Shown here piece after piece: positions 1-8,459 of a DNA stretch of 64,000 nt; position 1 is the first letter of the stretch, and each line of letters begins with the position of its first letter. The translations under genes were made by a program, and so were the position numbers. Origin of the DNA: Leptodontidium sp. MPI-SDFR-AT-0119 (taxonomy: Eukaryota > Ascomycota > Leotiomycetes > Helotiales > Leptodontidiaceae); NCBI GenBank assembly GCA_020726505.1, contig JAHLEZ010000009.1, forward strand, positions 806,001-870,000, read 5' to 3'. Under the pieces are notes generated by a model that saw only the letters and a program-made list of their open reading frames with translations, ran no database searches and was not told where the DNA came from.

Positions 1-1127
1 CCGTTTCTTGAAAAATTCGCATTTTCCGGCTCTTAGTCATTATTTTTGAAACAAAAACTGTATCTCTATTCCGTCCTCACGTGTATGCTTTGTGCGTATT
101 AATATTCTTACTTTTTATTTAAGGTGTTTCGACTTTTATATTAGTTTCGTTTTCGGCCGTGCCTTGTCTAGGGTATCGAAACGCCTGATTAGTATCATTT
201 TACTACCGAAATCCCTTTGAGTATTTCGATGATAGTATTTTGTATTTTTATACTCTTGTCTCCCTTATTGTCATGACTATTTTTCCACTTATGTTTACCC
301 CCTATTTTAGTCCTTCTTTTATTTATTAACCTACTTCTTTTATCTCTCGACCTTTTGCCTCGCTAAATGAATCGCTCCTATATACTAAGGGTTAAGATTG
401 GCTAGGCTTAGCTACGAGTATTAAACAATAACGTACGAGAATTCGGGCTCTTAAGCTTACGATCGAGGAGTATAAGCGAGCTAAAGAAAATAGTCTTGTA
501 TATTCCTACTAATAAGAGGAGCAACGTCGTGGGGATAAGCTAGTTTGTAAAGAGGCTATAACGCAGACTCTTTTACTTTACAAAGCTATTAACACATAGG
601 TTTAGGTCTAGTAAAAGCGGTTAATTTTTTACTAATAAAAAGAATAATATTATAGACATAGGCAAGCGCCGGACGAATCTGCTATACAAGCTTCCTTGTA
701 CCACGACGCTGCCGTTAAGGTAAAGAGAGCTAAGGAATATAAGCTAATAAAAAGGAGTAAGCTAGTAATGCTTAAGAAGGAGAATAAGCTTACAAAGGAG
801 CGTAGGCTACTAAGGATTAAAGAGAGAGGATAAAAAGAATTACTTTTTTTACTAGACTAATAACGTAAAGGGAGGCTTACCCGGGATTAAGCATTTTTAT
901 ATGTATTTAAATAAGACGAGGCCGTTAAGTTAAAACGAGAGCGGGAGTAATTACTTAGTTATTAAGAAGACGAGCGGCGTCGCTAAGAGAGGGAGGCCCG
1001 AGATTAAGCTTACCTAGAGGCACTTACACGCTATAATACTGCTATTAAAATAAGGAAGGCTTAAGAAGCGGAGGACCGCAAGATCGCGAAGCTTATAAAG
1101 GCTAGTATAAAAAACTAGCGACGTCGT
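1..1127. repeat. RIP-degraded repeat debris, coding-derived in part
   Basis: This stretch is AT-rich and has no open gene. From about 430 to 1127 the plus strand still reads, through many stops, as a highly charged Lys/Glu/Arg-rich polypeptide. The stops sit where Gln or Trp codons would be expected, as RIP produces. A unit of about 125 bases at 983-1107 recurs at about 1293-1413, so the ancestral protein had an internal repeat. Charged C-terminal tails like this occur in pogo-type transposases and in gag proteins; which one this was cannot be told. Confidence 0.45.
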
Positions 1128-1289
1128 TGTTAGATTTCATGTGATCCAAGAGTCACGTGAATGCCGAAGGCTCTAGAAGCCTTAATTTGTAAACACACAG
1201 AAAGCTCTCGAAGCTTTCTCTTATGTATATAAACCTACTCTCACTCTACCTTTAGACGAGTGAGGCATGCAAATAGTCAAAATGTGACA
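1128..1289 (+). mobile_element. Solo LTR, family A (162 bp)
   Basis: The sequence starts TGTTAG and ends GTGACA. It is flanked by a perfect 5-bp target duplication GTCGT (1123-1127 and 1290-1294). It contains CACGTG 27 bases from its 5' end and a TATATAAAC box in its second half, as expected of an LTR promoter. No internal retrotransposon sequence is attached, so the body was probably lost by LTR-LTR recombination. It sits between two copies of a 125-bp coding-derived repeat. A second family member lies inverted at 2541-2702. Confidence 0.85.
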
Positions 1290-2540
1290 GTCGTTAAGAA
1301 ATGGAGGCTAGAGATTAAGCTTGCCTAGAGGCACTTACACGCTATAACGCTATTGCTAGAATAAGGAAGGCTTAAAAAGCAAAGGACCGTAAGATAGCGA
1401 AGCTTAAAGAGGCCGAGTATAAAAGGGTGTTATATAATTAGGAGAAGGAGTTATAGTAGGCCGAGAAGCTAGCCGAGAAGTAGGCTAAAAAGTAGAAACG
1501 CGAGTCTACTATTTAGGCTAAGAAGGCAGAGAGTATACTGCTTCGAGAACAAGTAAAAAGACAAAGGAGCGAGAGGTCTCTCAGAGTTACTTATAAATAA
1601 GCTATACAAGATCTAAAAGAGGGGGTTCGTCGTCGGGATTAAGAGACGCGGGATAAAGCTAGTAAATAAGCTCTCTAACGTTATAAAGCTGCCCTTAAGG
1701 CTTAAAAGGCCTAGTAGAAATCACTTATAGACGAACGTATTATTACCTTTAATAATGTCCTTTTATCTTTCTTAAATAAGGAGTACTAATATATAAAGTA
1801 AGCTTCAGCCGATTTTTTAAAAGAAATCACCTTTAATGTTTAGATAAGGTGTATAAGGGATTATTAGAAGATAATCTTAGATATCTTAAGACGTTTGCTA
1901 TATAAAATTTATAAGGGCTTATTTTAAAAGGACGAGATAATAAGTATTAACCTTTAAGCCGGTGACTTACGGTACTTCCTTTAAAAAACGAAGACGGCCT
2001 TCGACTATTGCGTTATTAAAGACGATTAGTTAGTCTATATATTACCTATAGCTCGGCGATTGCCAAACGGGCTATCCCTTCGCTTTTAGCTAGTAACTTT
2101 GTTAATTGCTTATTTTATTAAGACTACCTAAAGGCTCTAAAGAATCTCAATACTATTAAAGAGGCTTTTATAACACGGGCTTATATTATTAACATCTTCT
2201 TAAAACTCACTTCGGGTACTAAAAGGGGGATTAGTTATAAGGGGAGTCGCGGTCATTTTATTACCGTGAAGTAAAATCTAAGTAAGCTCTTGAAAATCTT
2301 ACTAACTACAAGGTTACGAGATTATACGACGATCACTATTAATTAAGATTGTAGGACCCCCCCGTCTTAATTAAAACATCGCGTATAACACAGAATATCT
2401 CGGAGACGAAAAAGAGATAAAATATATTAAAAAAGATTTCTTTTTATTATAAGTAAAATAGTAATTTATATACATTTAAACCCACTTTTCCCACCGCGTT
2501 TGGCGGTTTTATACTTTATATATTACTTACGATATTTCCA
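1290..2540. repeat. RIP-degraded repeat debris
   Basis: Continuation of the host repeat of the solo LTR at 1128-1289. Up to about 1740 the plus strand preserves fragments of a Lys/Arg/Glu-rich frame broken by TAA and TAG. From 1740 on it is AT-rich with no recognisable coding pattern. No open gene is present. Confidence 0.4.
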
Positions 2541-2702
2541 TGTCACATTTTGACTATTTGCATGCTTCACTCTTTTAAAGGTAGAGTGAGAGTAGGTTTA
2601 TATACATGAGAGAGAGCTTCGAGAGCTTTCTATGTGTTTACAAATCAAGGCTTCTAGAGCCTTCGGCATTCACGTGACTCTTGGATCACATGAAATCCAA
2701 CA
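2541..2702 (-). mobile_element. Solo LTR, family A, inverted copy (162 bp)
   Basis: This is the reverse complement of the LTR at 1128-1289, of exactly the same length, with matching CACGTG and TATATAAAC positions. Flanks are TTCCA (2536-2540) and TTCTA (2703-2707), a 5-bp target duplication with one C/T difference as RIP would leave. It is an independent insertion, not the partner LTR of the first copy, because each has its own duplication. Confidence 0.82.
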
Positions 2703-3261
2703 TTCTATAGTTCCCGCGGTTAATACAACCGTGTACTTTATAAGAGACACCTTCAAGGAAAGCCCGCTAATGAAAACAAGACCTTATTATTCGCAAGGGC
2801 AAAAGGTAATTCGCAACCGCTTGTATAGGGGTAACGAGAGCGACTAAGAAAGCGATAGAAAGGAAGTAGAGGAGATTAAGCTGTGAAATATTATAAGTAA
2901 TTTAATATATTCTTAAAGAGTTTAACTCGATTAAGTTAATATACTCTTAAACGTTAATGCCTTTAGGCTAAAATAGGCGATTATATTTCTAACTATTATT
3001 ACTCTTATACTAGCTAGGCCCAGAGTTATAATAATAATGTCTACGGTTTCGAGAGCTAAGAGAGTATTAAAAGCCTATTCGATCTTAAAAGAAGCTTACG
3101 TATATTTAATTATAGGATTTTAAGTTATCCCCACATAATAAGAAGAGGTTTTAAACGTTAGTATCCGAGATAATATAAATAAGTGTCAAGAGCCGGAGTC
3201 TAAAGAAGAGGATTTTTCAGGAGTTCGTAAAGAGTAAACATAGTAGCCGTGAGAAGAGAAG
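2703..3261. other. AT-rich spacer, no gene seen
   Basis: No coherent reading frame, RNA gene or repeat boundary was found between the family A LTR and the family B LTR. The composition is AT-rich and RIP-like. Confidence 0.4.
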
Positions 3262-3552
3262 TGTGAAAATAGGTGAGCCAATTAGAAGAGAGGAAGCGCA
3301 GTAGGTGAGGACACGTGATTAGAGACAAAGTAGATTGCTTGCTTGCTTGAGAGAAGAGCCATAAGGGCTCTTCGGTAGTTATATACAATATTAGCTTCTC
3401 TAGAAGCTTCGACGACTACGTAATTGATTACGTGGCTCTTACGGACTACGTAATCGAATACGAGAGTAATTTCCGGTCCGCGTAAGCAGTGGAGATTACT
3501 CCGGCTATTCTCGCGTAGAATCGGCACGAGTTACCGAAGTCAAAATCTAACA
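3262..3552 (+). mobile_element. LTR, family B, copy 1 (about 291 bp)
   Basis: The sequence starts TGTGAAAATAGG and ends AATCTAACA. A closely similar sequence occurs in the same orientation at 5210-5500, and similarity stops abruptly at the same bases on both sides, which fixes the ends. It contains CACGTG near base 52 and short tandem GCTT units. The flanks (AGAAG and CGAGG) are not a convincing target duplication. The two copies enclose 1.66 kb, too little for an intact retrotransposon and containing other LTR families. Confidence 0.65.
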
Positions 3553-3639
3553 CGAGGCTTTGCGGGGTTAATGTGCGAGTCTTAGTCAGCCGAATTGAAT
3601 ATTCTAGTATTACTTTTGCATTAGCTTTTATTATCTTTA

Positions 3640-3833
3640 TGTCGCGCACTAGCGCAGTTCTTTGGTCTGGTGCATGCTTGCGTAAGCACTCCAGGTATAT
3701 AAACCCAGTCTCCAGCTCCTCTCTTCAAGAGGACAACGCTCAATTCAATCAATCTTTGAACACACTTTCTAGAACCTCATCTGGTCGTAGAATCTTTTAA
3801 ACCCCTGAGCTAATGCTCGTCTTCTGCACGACA
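3640..3833 (+). mobile_element. Solo LTR, family D (194 bp)
   Basis: The sequence starts TGTCGCGCAC and ends TGCACGACA, flanked by a perfect 5-bp duplication CTTTA (3635-3639 and 3834-3838). A TATATAAACCC box at about 3694 precedes a pyrimidine-rich stretch, consistent with an LTR promoter and start site. It is GC-richer and better preserved than its surroundings, suggesting a younger insertion. Its last bases resemble those of family E at 14102-14275. Confidence 0.82.
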
Positions 3834-5145
3834 CTTTACTTATTTTTAGTAATTTTATTACTTCGTATAATTATAAATTGCGTTATACTCAACCTTAATT
3901 AAATCAGGCCTAATTAGATTAATCCTATTATCGAGTATAGGACCTTCGTATGCGTTAGTAGAATTACTAAAATTAACCTTATTATTAAGGTTTTGTTTAA
4001 TAAGGCATTACATCATATATGCATTGAACAAAGGATATACGAACGATTCGATAAGTATTATCTTATTTTAAAATACCATAAGCAAGTAGTCTTTTTTTAG
4101 AAGATAAACGACGCCTGTGCTATTATTATAATTCCTAAAGGCAAAAGTATTAAAGAAGAGCCTTAATACCCCTTATTAAATATAAAGAAGACTTAAGTTA
4201 ATAACTTTTATATTTTTATATAATATTATATATTAACTTATTTATTAAGATAACTCTTATAAGTAGTAGAAGTAGTAATATATATTTATTTAAAAACCGT
4301 TATTTACGACGATATGGGCTACCATAATTTTCTTATTTAAGATAATAGCATTTTTATGTTATGCGATTTTAGCAGATCTAATATCAATGGCAGTAAGATT
4401 CTTGAGTTTCCTAAACTATAATATACCAAACTACGACTAAGCCTAAGCGAGAAACCTGACGTTAAGGATAATATATTTGCGTTAAGTACGGCTTTATACG
4501 AAATTAGCATTAGGTAAACGCTTTACAAAAGAAAATTAAATAAATAAATAATTATTTCGTAACTACATATACCCAAATTTACAATAGCTTTTATTACCAG
4601 GGTTAAGCGAGATTATTAAACGCTACTAGTCGGAATACTATACTAATATAAAGCAAGTAGTATGTAACTCCCAAAGCTACGATATTAGTGCTTCTCAACG
4701 AAGTTACTATAAACGACGTTTCTCTTTTTAATCTTTGCGCTTTATATCTTTCTCTTCGCTTAGAAGAGAGATTAGCTACGTTAATACTAGGAAGATAAAA
4801 GCTAAGGCGGTTCCCTAGGAGAACGATGAAGAATAAAGGGGTAGCTTATAAAAGAGATTCGTTAAAGCTACTTAAGTTATTAAAGACATCGAGAAGCAAA
4901 ACAACGATTCCACATTAGGACTAGCAAAAGCGACGATACTTGTTAGTATATCCCGGTGTTGATATATATTACTTTTCGTACGACAAACTTAGCTAATAGT
5001 AGAATACTAAACTAAATGCCTATAAGGTAAAATACTAAGAACGACCTGATTTAGTTCTTAAAGCAAATATATTTACGATTAATCCTCGCCGAAATTAACG
5101 AATACAATAGCGGAAAGTGCATATGGACGAAGAAGTATGGGTTCT
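3834..5145. other. AT-rich RIP-degraded stretch, no gene seen
   Basis: No open gene or recognisable protein family was found on either strand. Coding-like codon patterns appear in short patches (about 4620-4870), interrupted by stops, so it is probably old transposon debris. Confidence 0.4.
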
Positions 5146-5209
5146 TGTTGGGATAGCCTTAGCTAAGGGGCATTCTCTTACTCTGACAGCTTCCAAAGAT
5201 AGTCGTCTC
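5146..5209 (-). mobile_element. LTR fragment, family C, truncated by family B LTR
   Basis: These 64 bases match the reverse complement of the 3' end of the family C LTR (complete at 14853-15126 and 59478-59751), beginning at its true terminus TGTTGG. The match stops at the first base of the family B LTR at 5210. The rest of family C does not resume after 5500, so this is a truncated junction rather than a clean nested insertion. Confidence 0.75.
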
Positions 5210-5500
5210 TGTGAAAATAGGTGAGCCAATCAGAAGAGAGGAAGCGCAGTAGGTGAACACGTGATTAGAGACAAAGTAGATTGCTTGCTTGCTTGAGAGA
5301 AGAGCCATAAGGGCTCTTCGGTAGTTATATATACAATAATGGCTTCTCTAGAAGCTTCGATAACTACGTAATCGATTACGTGGCTCTTACGGACTACGTA
5401 ATCGAATACGAGAGTAATTTCCGGGCCGCGTAAGCAGTGGAGATTACTTCGGCTGTTCTCCAGCGTAGAATCGGCACGAGTTACCGAAGTCAAAATCTAA
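5210..5500 (+). mobile_element. LTR, family B, copy 2 (291 bp)
   Basis: Same orientation and nearly the same sequence as 3262-3552, including the CACGTG and GCTT-repeat segments. The 5' flank is a cut family C LTR and the 3' flank is unrelated sequence; no target duplication is seen. Ectopic recombination or deletion at one side would explain the missing duplication. Confidence 0.65.
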
Positions 5501-5762
5501 CACTTATAGATGACAGAGTCCGCAAAGGTCGAAAGACTGCCGAGAGAAGCCCGGTATCAACACGCAAGGGGCGGAGGTCAGCTGACCTGGTAATGTCACG
5601 TGACATTGAATCGTCACACATACTATGTCCCCCCCTGAACAAAGGCCGGTGGGTCCAATATTCGCCACACTCATCACGTTTATAAAGCACGCAACTTCAA
5701 GTTCACCGCTTTCCTGTTCAAGTGCACTTCCTAATTAAGGAAAAGTGAAGCTTTTGAATTAT

Positions 5763-6853
5763 TCAGTACTTTGTTGGGCCACCCTGTGCGTTAATGACTG
5801 CCTGGCAGCGTCGCCACCAACTATTATATAGCCTTTGAATGAATTCATCTGGTACAGCATTCCACGCACTAAGTACAATTTGACGTAGCTGATCTAAGGG
5901 AACTTGGTCAACGCGATATCTTGCTTCCCAGTAATGCTCTTGGATCCAATTCTTCATATAGTTCCACACGTGTTCAATAAGGTTTAGGTCTGGCGAGTAT
6001 GGCGGTGCTTTGAATGTAGGAATACGCCTTTGAAGGAGATTAAGACGTGTTTCGTACGCTGCGTGTGCAGGCGCGTTATCTTGCCACATTAAATAGCCTT
6101 CGAGGATATGCTCTCGAAAGAAACGCTGGACCACAGGAAGGATATGCTCGTCGTATTTAGCAGCAGTTATTGTTCCCCATTCCTTCTCCCAAAAGATCCC
6201 AGGACCCTTCTTCCCATCAACTATTATCCCGTAAAACATCCAAGCAGGGACCTTTGAGTATTTGTGTCTTAAACACTCTGGGAGAAGGCGATCGGAACCA
6301 TCCACTTTGACCGTCACGTACGAAGTTGTGTGCGCTCCTCCCATTGCCCAAACCTCGTCAGTAAACGCTGTTCTTTGGACTCGTGCTCTTGGCCAAGTAA
6401 CCCCCCATTCTGCGAACACAAGCCTCTCGTGCATAACCCGCGGATCCTCTGAAATCCCTTTTTTCGTGCGATACGTCGGCAGAACTGAAGGTCACGAAAA
6501 GCTGTCTGAATTGCCTGTGTTCCAGCCTGAAGTTGTGGCAAGAAGTGAGGAACACGAGACCAGGGAATGTGATGGTGTGAGGGAGAAGCGTAGAGCCATT
6601 CGTTAAGGACTACTTTATCTGGCGTACGAAGGAGAGCATGGCGACCAGTCTTTGTTTTCTGAGGAGTGCGCTGATTCTTTGCACGCCATATTTGCTTATC
6701 GGTAACTCGTAGCTTCTCACGGATCTCAGCATAAGGGATCTTAAATAGGAGAGCAGTTTGGATTTGAATACGCTCCTCTCGTGAGGTCTCTGTTGCGCGT
6801 TGAGGAGGGGTTTGGGGACGTGGTGGTGGTGTGACTAGGCGTCTGATATCCAT
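5763..6853 (-). pseudogene. Tc1/mariner-like transposase in two overlapping frames
   Basis: Two overlapping minus-strand frames together make one transposase. The upstream frame (6853 to 6314) carries the N-terminal helix-turn-helix half, with an initial MDIRRL and a REERIQIQTALLF region. The downstream frame (from about 6464 to 5763) carries the DDE catalytic half: Asp in FTDEV, Asp in WQDNAPAH, and the third acidic residue in SPDLNLIEHVW, a DD34E-like set. The frames meet at A-AAA-AAG (6464-6458), correctly phased so that a -1 shift enters the DDE frame directly, giving about 363 residues. The likeliest reading is a 1-base loss in an A-run, hence a disabled gene. The heptamer is also a classic -1 slippery site, so programmed frameshifting is possible. 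No other inactivating change is visible. Confidence 0.75.
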
Positions 6854-6982
6854 TATACTTAAAGCTATTCACACTTTTAAAGAACCAGTCAGTATCTACA
6901 ATTCTGCCAGCTATATGACGAGAGCTCACGTACTTCTATGCGCAATGATTGGCTATAAATGGGGTGAGGTGTTGCGTGAGTA

Positions 6983-8237
6983 CGGAAGGGGGTTTCAGGT
7001 GGGTCTCGTCCACCCCCCTGGATTCTGCCATATTCTACGCTGTATTTGGAAATCTATTTACATTACCACCCAGAAGGTCCTCCTTTCCTTAATCTAACCT
7101 TTTCTAGCCTTTGTGGTATTGTATCTATAAATCTATTGATTAAATCAATAGTAATCTCCTTTTCCCAGATATCTAACATAGCTGCTTTCAAGTCTTCAAG
7201 TTTCCACCCTCCGTGAGGATTCCGGTTTCGTAGCTTTTGCTTTAGGACTCTCCAAATATTCTCAATTGGATTGAGATCTGGTGAGCAAGGAGGCCAATCA
7301 ATTGAATAGATATGGCACTCTAATCGTACAGCATTGCAGAATCCATGATTCCCCTTCGTATCAATCTTTCCGTGAACCTTACTATTATCCTCCACGCAAA
7401 AGAAGTCTCCTGGTTGTTTAAATATCTCCTTCAATGGTCCTTTGAGGATCTGGTTTGCGTACTTTTGCTGTGTAAATCCCTTTCCCTCTCCTTCGTACGA
7501 AACAAAGTATAATGCTGACTTGAAATTGTACCCAATTGCAGCCCAAGCCATTACTGACTTGTGCCCTGAGTGGAAGGTAAATTGAATACAATCAAGCCTT
7601 CTTCTTTCTCCTCGCCGACGAAGGATCTTACGTCTACGAAGTAAGTCTGTACGAGTAATCGTCTCATCCGTAAATCTCCCTCGTCGCCAATACTCTTTCT
7701 TCCGGTCCCAATTCGCAATAGAAAAGCTCCACCGCTTGAGTCTATTCTCTTTTGATAAAAATGGCTTGCAATCAGGAGAGTGGTAGTGATAACCGTGACG
7801 TTTAAAAGCTGCGAGTAAAGTATTATCACAGCAATCTAATTTAAACTTCTCACGGATTTGTCGAGGAGAAGAGACTCGTCGATCGTAATAGCCTGTAAAC
7901 CACTGAATAATCTCTTGAATCTTCTCGTCTGATATCTTTGGAGGTGCACCAGGAGGTTTTGCTTGTCGATCGGGTTTATCGATAAAATATTGAGCTGAAG
8001 AGCGTGGAATACCAAGTTTACGTGCTGCGGCACGTTGAGAATAGCCTTCGTCGAGGAGGGTTTTGAAGCGCACACGGGTTGGAGTCTCATGTGTCCAAGG
8101 CATTTTGACAATGTTTACCCTATACAAATCAGTTAGGAACAGTCATTAAATCAATGAAGGGGGCATAGGTTCTACGAGCTTCGATGAGTCTCACCGCCCG
8201 GCAGGGGTGGACGAGACCCACCTGGAACCCCCTTCCG
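6983..8237 (-). mobile_element. Nested intact Tc1/mariner transposon (1255 bp)
   Basis: TIRs of at least 34 bp start CGGAAGGGGG on both ends and differ at one base. TA duplications flank the element at 6981-6982 and 8238-8239. It is inserted inside the terminal region of the larger Tc1-like element (5623-8305), so it is the younger of the two. It encodes one full-length transposase (7063-8127) and has no RIP-type damage, so it may still be mobile. Confidence 0.9.
7063..8127 (-). CDS. Tc1/mariner-like transposase, apparently intact
   Basis: This 354-residue open frame (346 if the second Met at 8103, MPWTHETPTR, is the start, as in relatives) is a cut-and-paste transposase acting in the nucleus on the TIRs of its own element. 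The N-terminus has a helix-turn-helix with GYSQRAAARKLGIPRSS (about residues 29-45), the Tc1-type DNA-binding fold. A DDE catalytic core follows: Asp in RFTDETITR, Asp in CVEDNSKVH, and Glu in CSPDLNPIENIWR. All three are present, the length is normal for the family, and there are no stops. It lies within 1255 bp bounded by near-perfect TIRs. It is among the least degraded transposon genes of the window. Confidence 0.92.
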   Translation of the reverse strand: MYRVNIVKMPWTHETPTRVRFKTLLDEGYSQRAAARKLGIPRSSAQYFIDKPDRQAKPPGAPPKISDEKIQEIIQWFTGYYDRRVSSPRQIREKFKLDCCDNTLLAAFKRHGYHYHSPDCKPFLSKENRLKRWSFSIANWDRKKEYWRRGRFTDETITRTDLLRRRKILRRRGERRRLDCIQFTFHSGHKSVMAWAAIGYNFKSALYFVSYEGEGKGFTQQKYANQILKGPLKEIFKQPGDFFCVEDNSKVHGKIDTKGNHGFCNAVRLECHIYSIDWPPCSPDLNPIENIWRVLKQKLRNRNPHGGWKLEDLKAAMLDIWEKEITIDLINRFIDTIPQRLEKVRLRKGGPSGW

Positions 8238-8307
8238 TACAGCAGGAGAGTGTGGCGAATATTGGACCCACCGGCCTTTGTTCAGGGGGGGGAGGGGGGG
8301 GATAGTA

Positions 8308-8459
8308 CCTAGTTGATTCTAGAAAATTCTAGAAGGGGCAACTATCAAATTACTATAAAATTTTCAAGTTCCCCTAGGACCCTCTATGAAATAGAGGAAG
8401 AGAGAAAAAGATATATTATATTAAGACTTCTATGTATCGTTTATCAGTAAGTACTACTT
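8308..8459. other. 3' flank of the NLR gene
   Basis: This short spacer lies between the Tc1 element and the NLR stop codon and probably holds the NLR 3' untranslated region. It contains a small hairpin (CTCTAT then ATAGAG, near 8383-8397). The transposon inserted only about 150 bases from the end of the reading frame. Confidence 0.4.

Larger units (their letters stand above)
5623..8305 (-). mobile_element. Tc1/mariner-type DNA transposon carrying a nested Tc1/mariner
   Basis: Long TIRs of about 50 bp bound this element. The left one (5623-5672) and the reverse complement of the right one (about 8252-8305) share a run covering CTGAACAAAGGCCGGTGGGT and beyond. TA dinucleotides flank both ends (5621-5622 and 8306-8307), the target duplication of the Tc1/mariner superfamily. 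The right TIR has an extra C-run. Without the nested element at 6983-8237 and its TA duplication, the transposon is about 1.43 kb, normal for the superfamily, with one transposase at 5763-6853. It is not RIP-degraded, unlike most repeats here. Confidence 0.88.

Noticed and set aside
3262..5500. A complete LTR retrotransposon with family B LTRs as its ends
   Set aside because: The enclosed 1.66 kb has no gag/pol remnants, contains other LTR families, and the outer flanks show no target duplication.
5437..5690. Short overlapping frames on both strands between the family B LTR and the Tc1 element
   Set aside because: They run across the LTR end and the transposon TIR, so they are not one gene.
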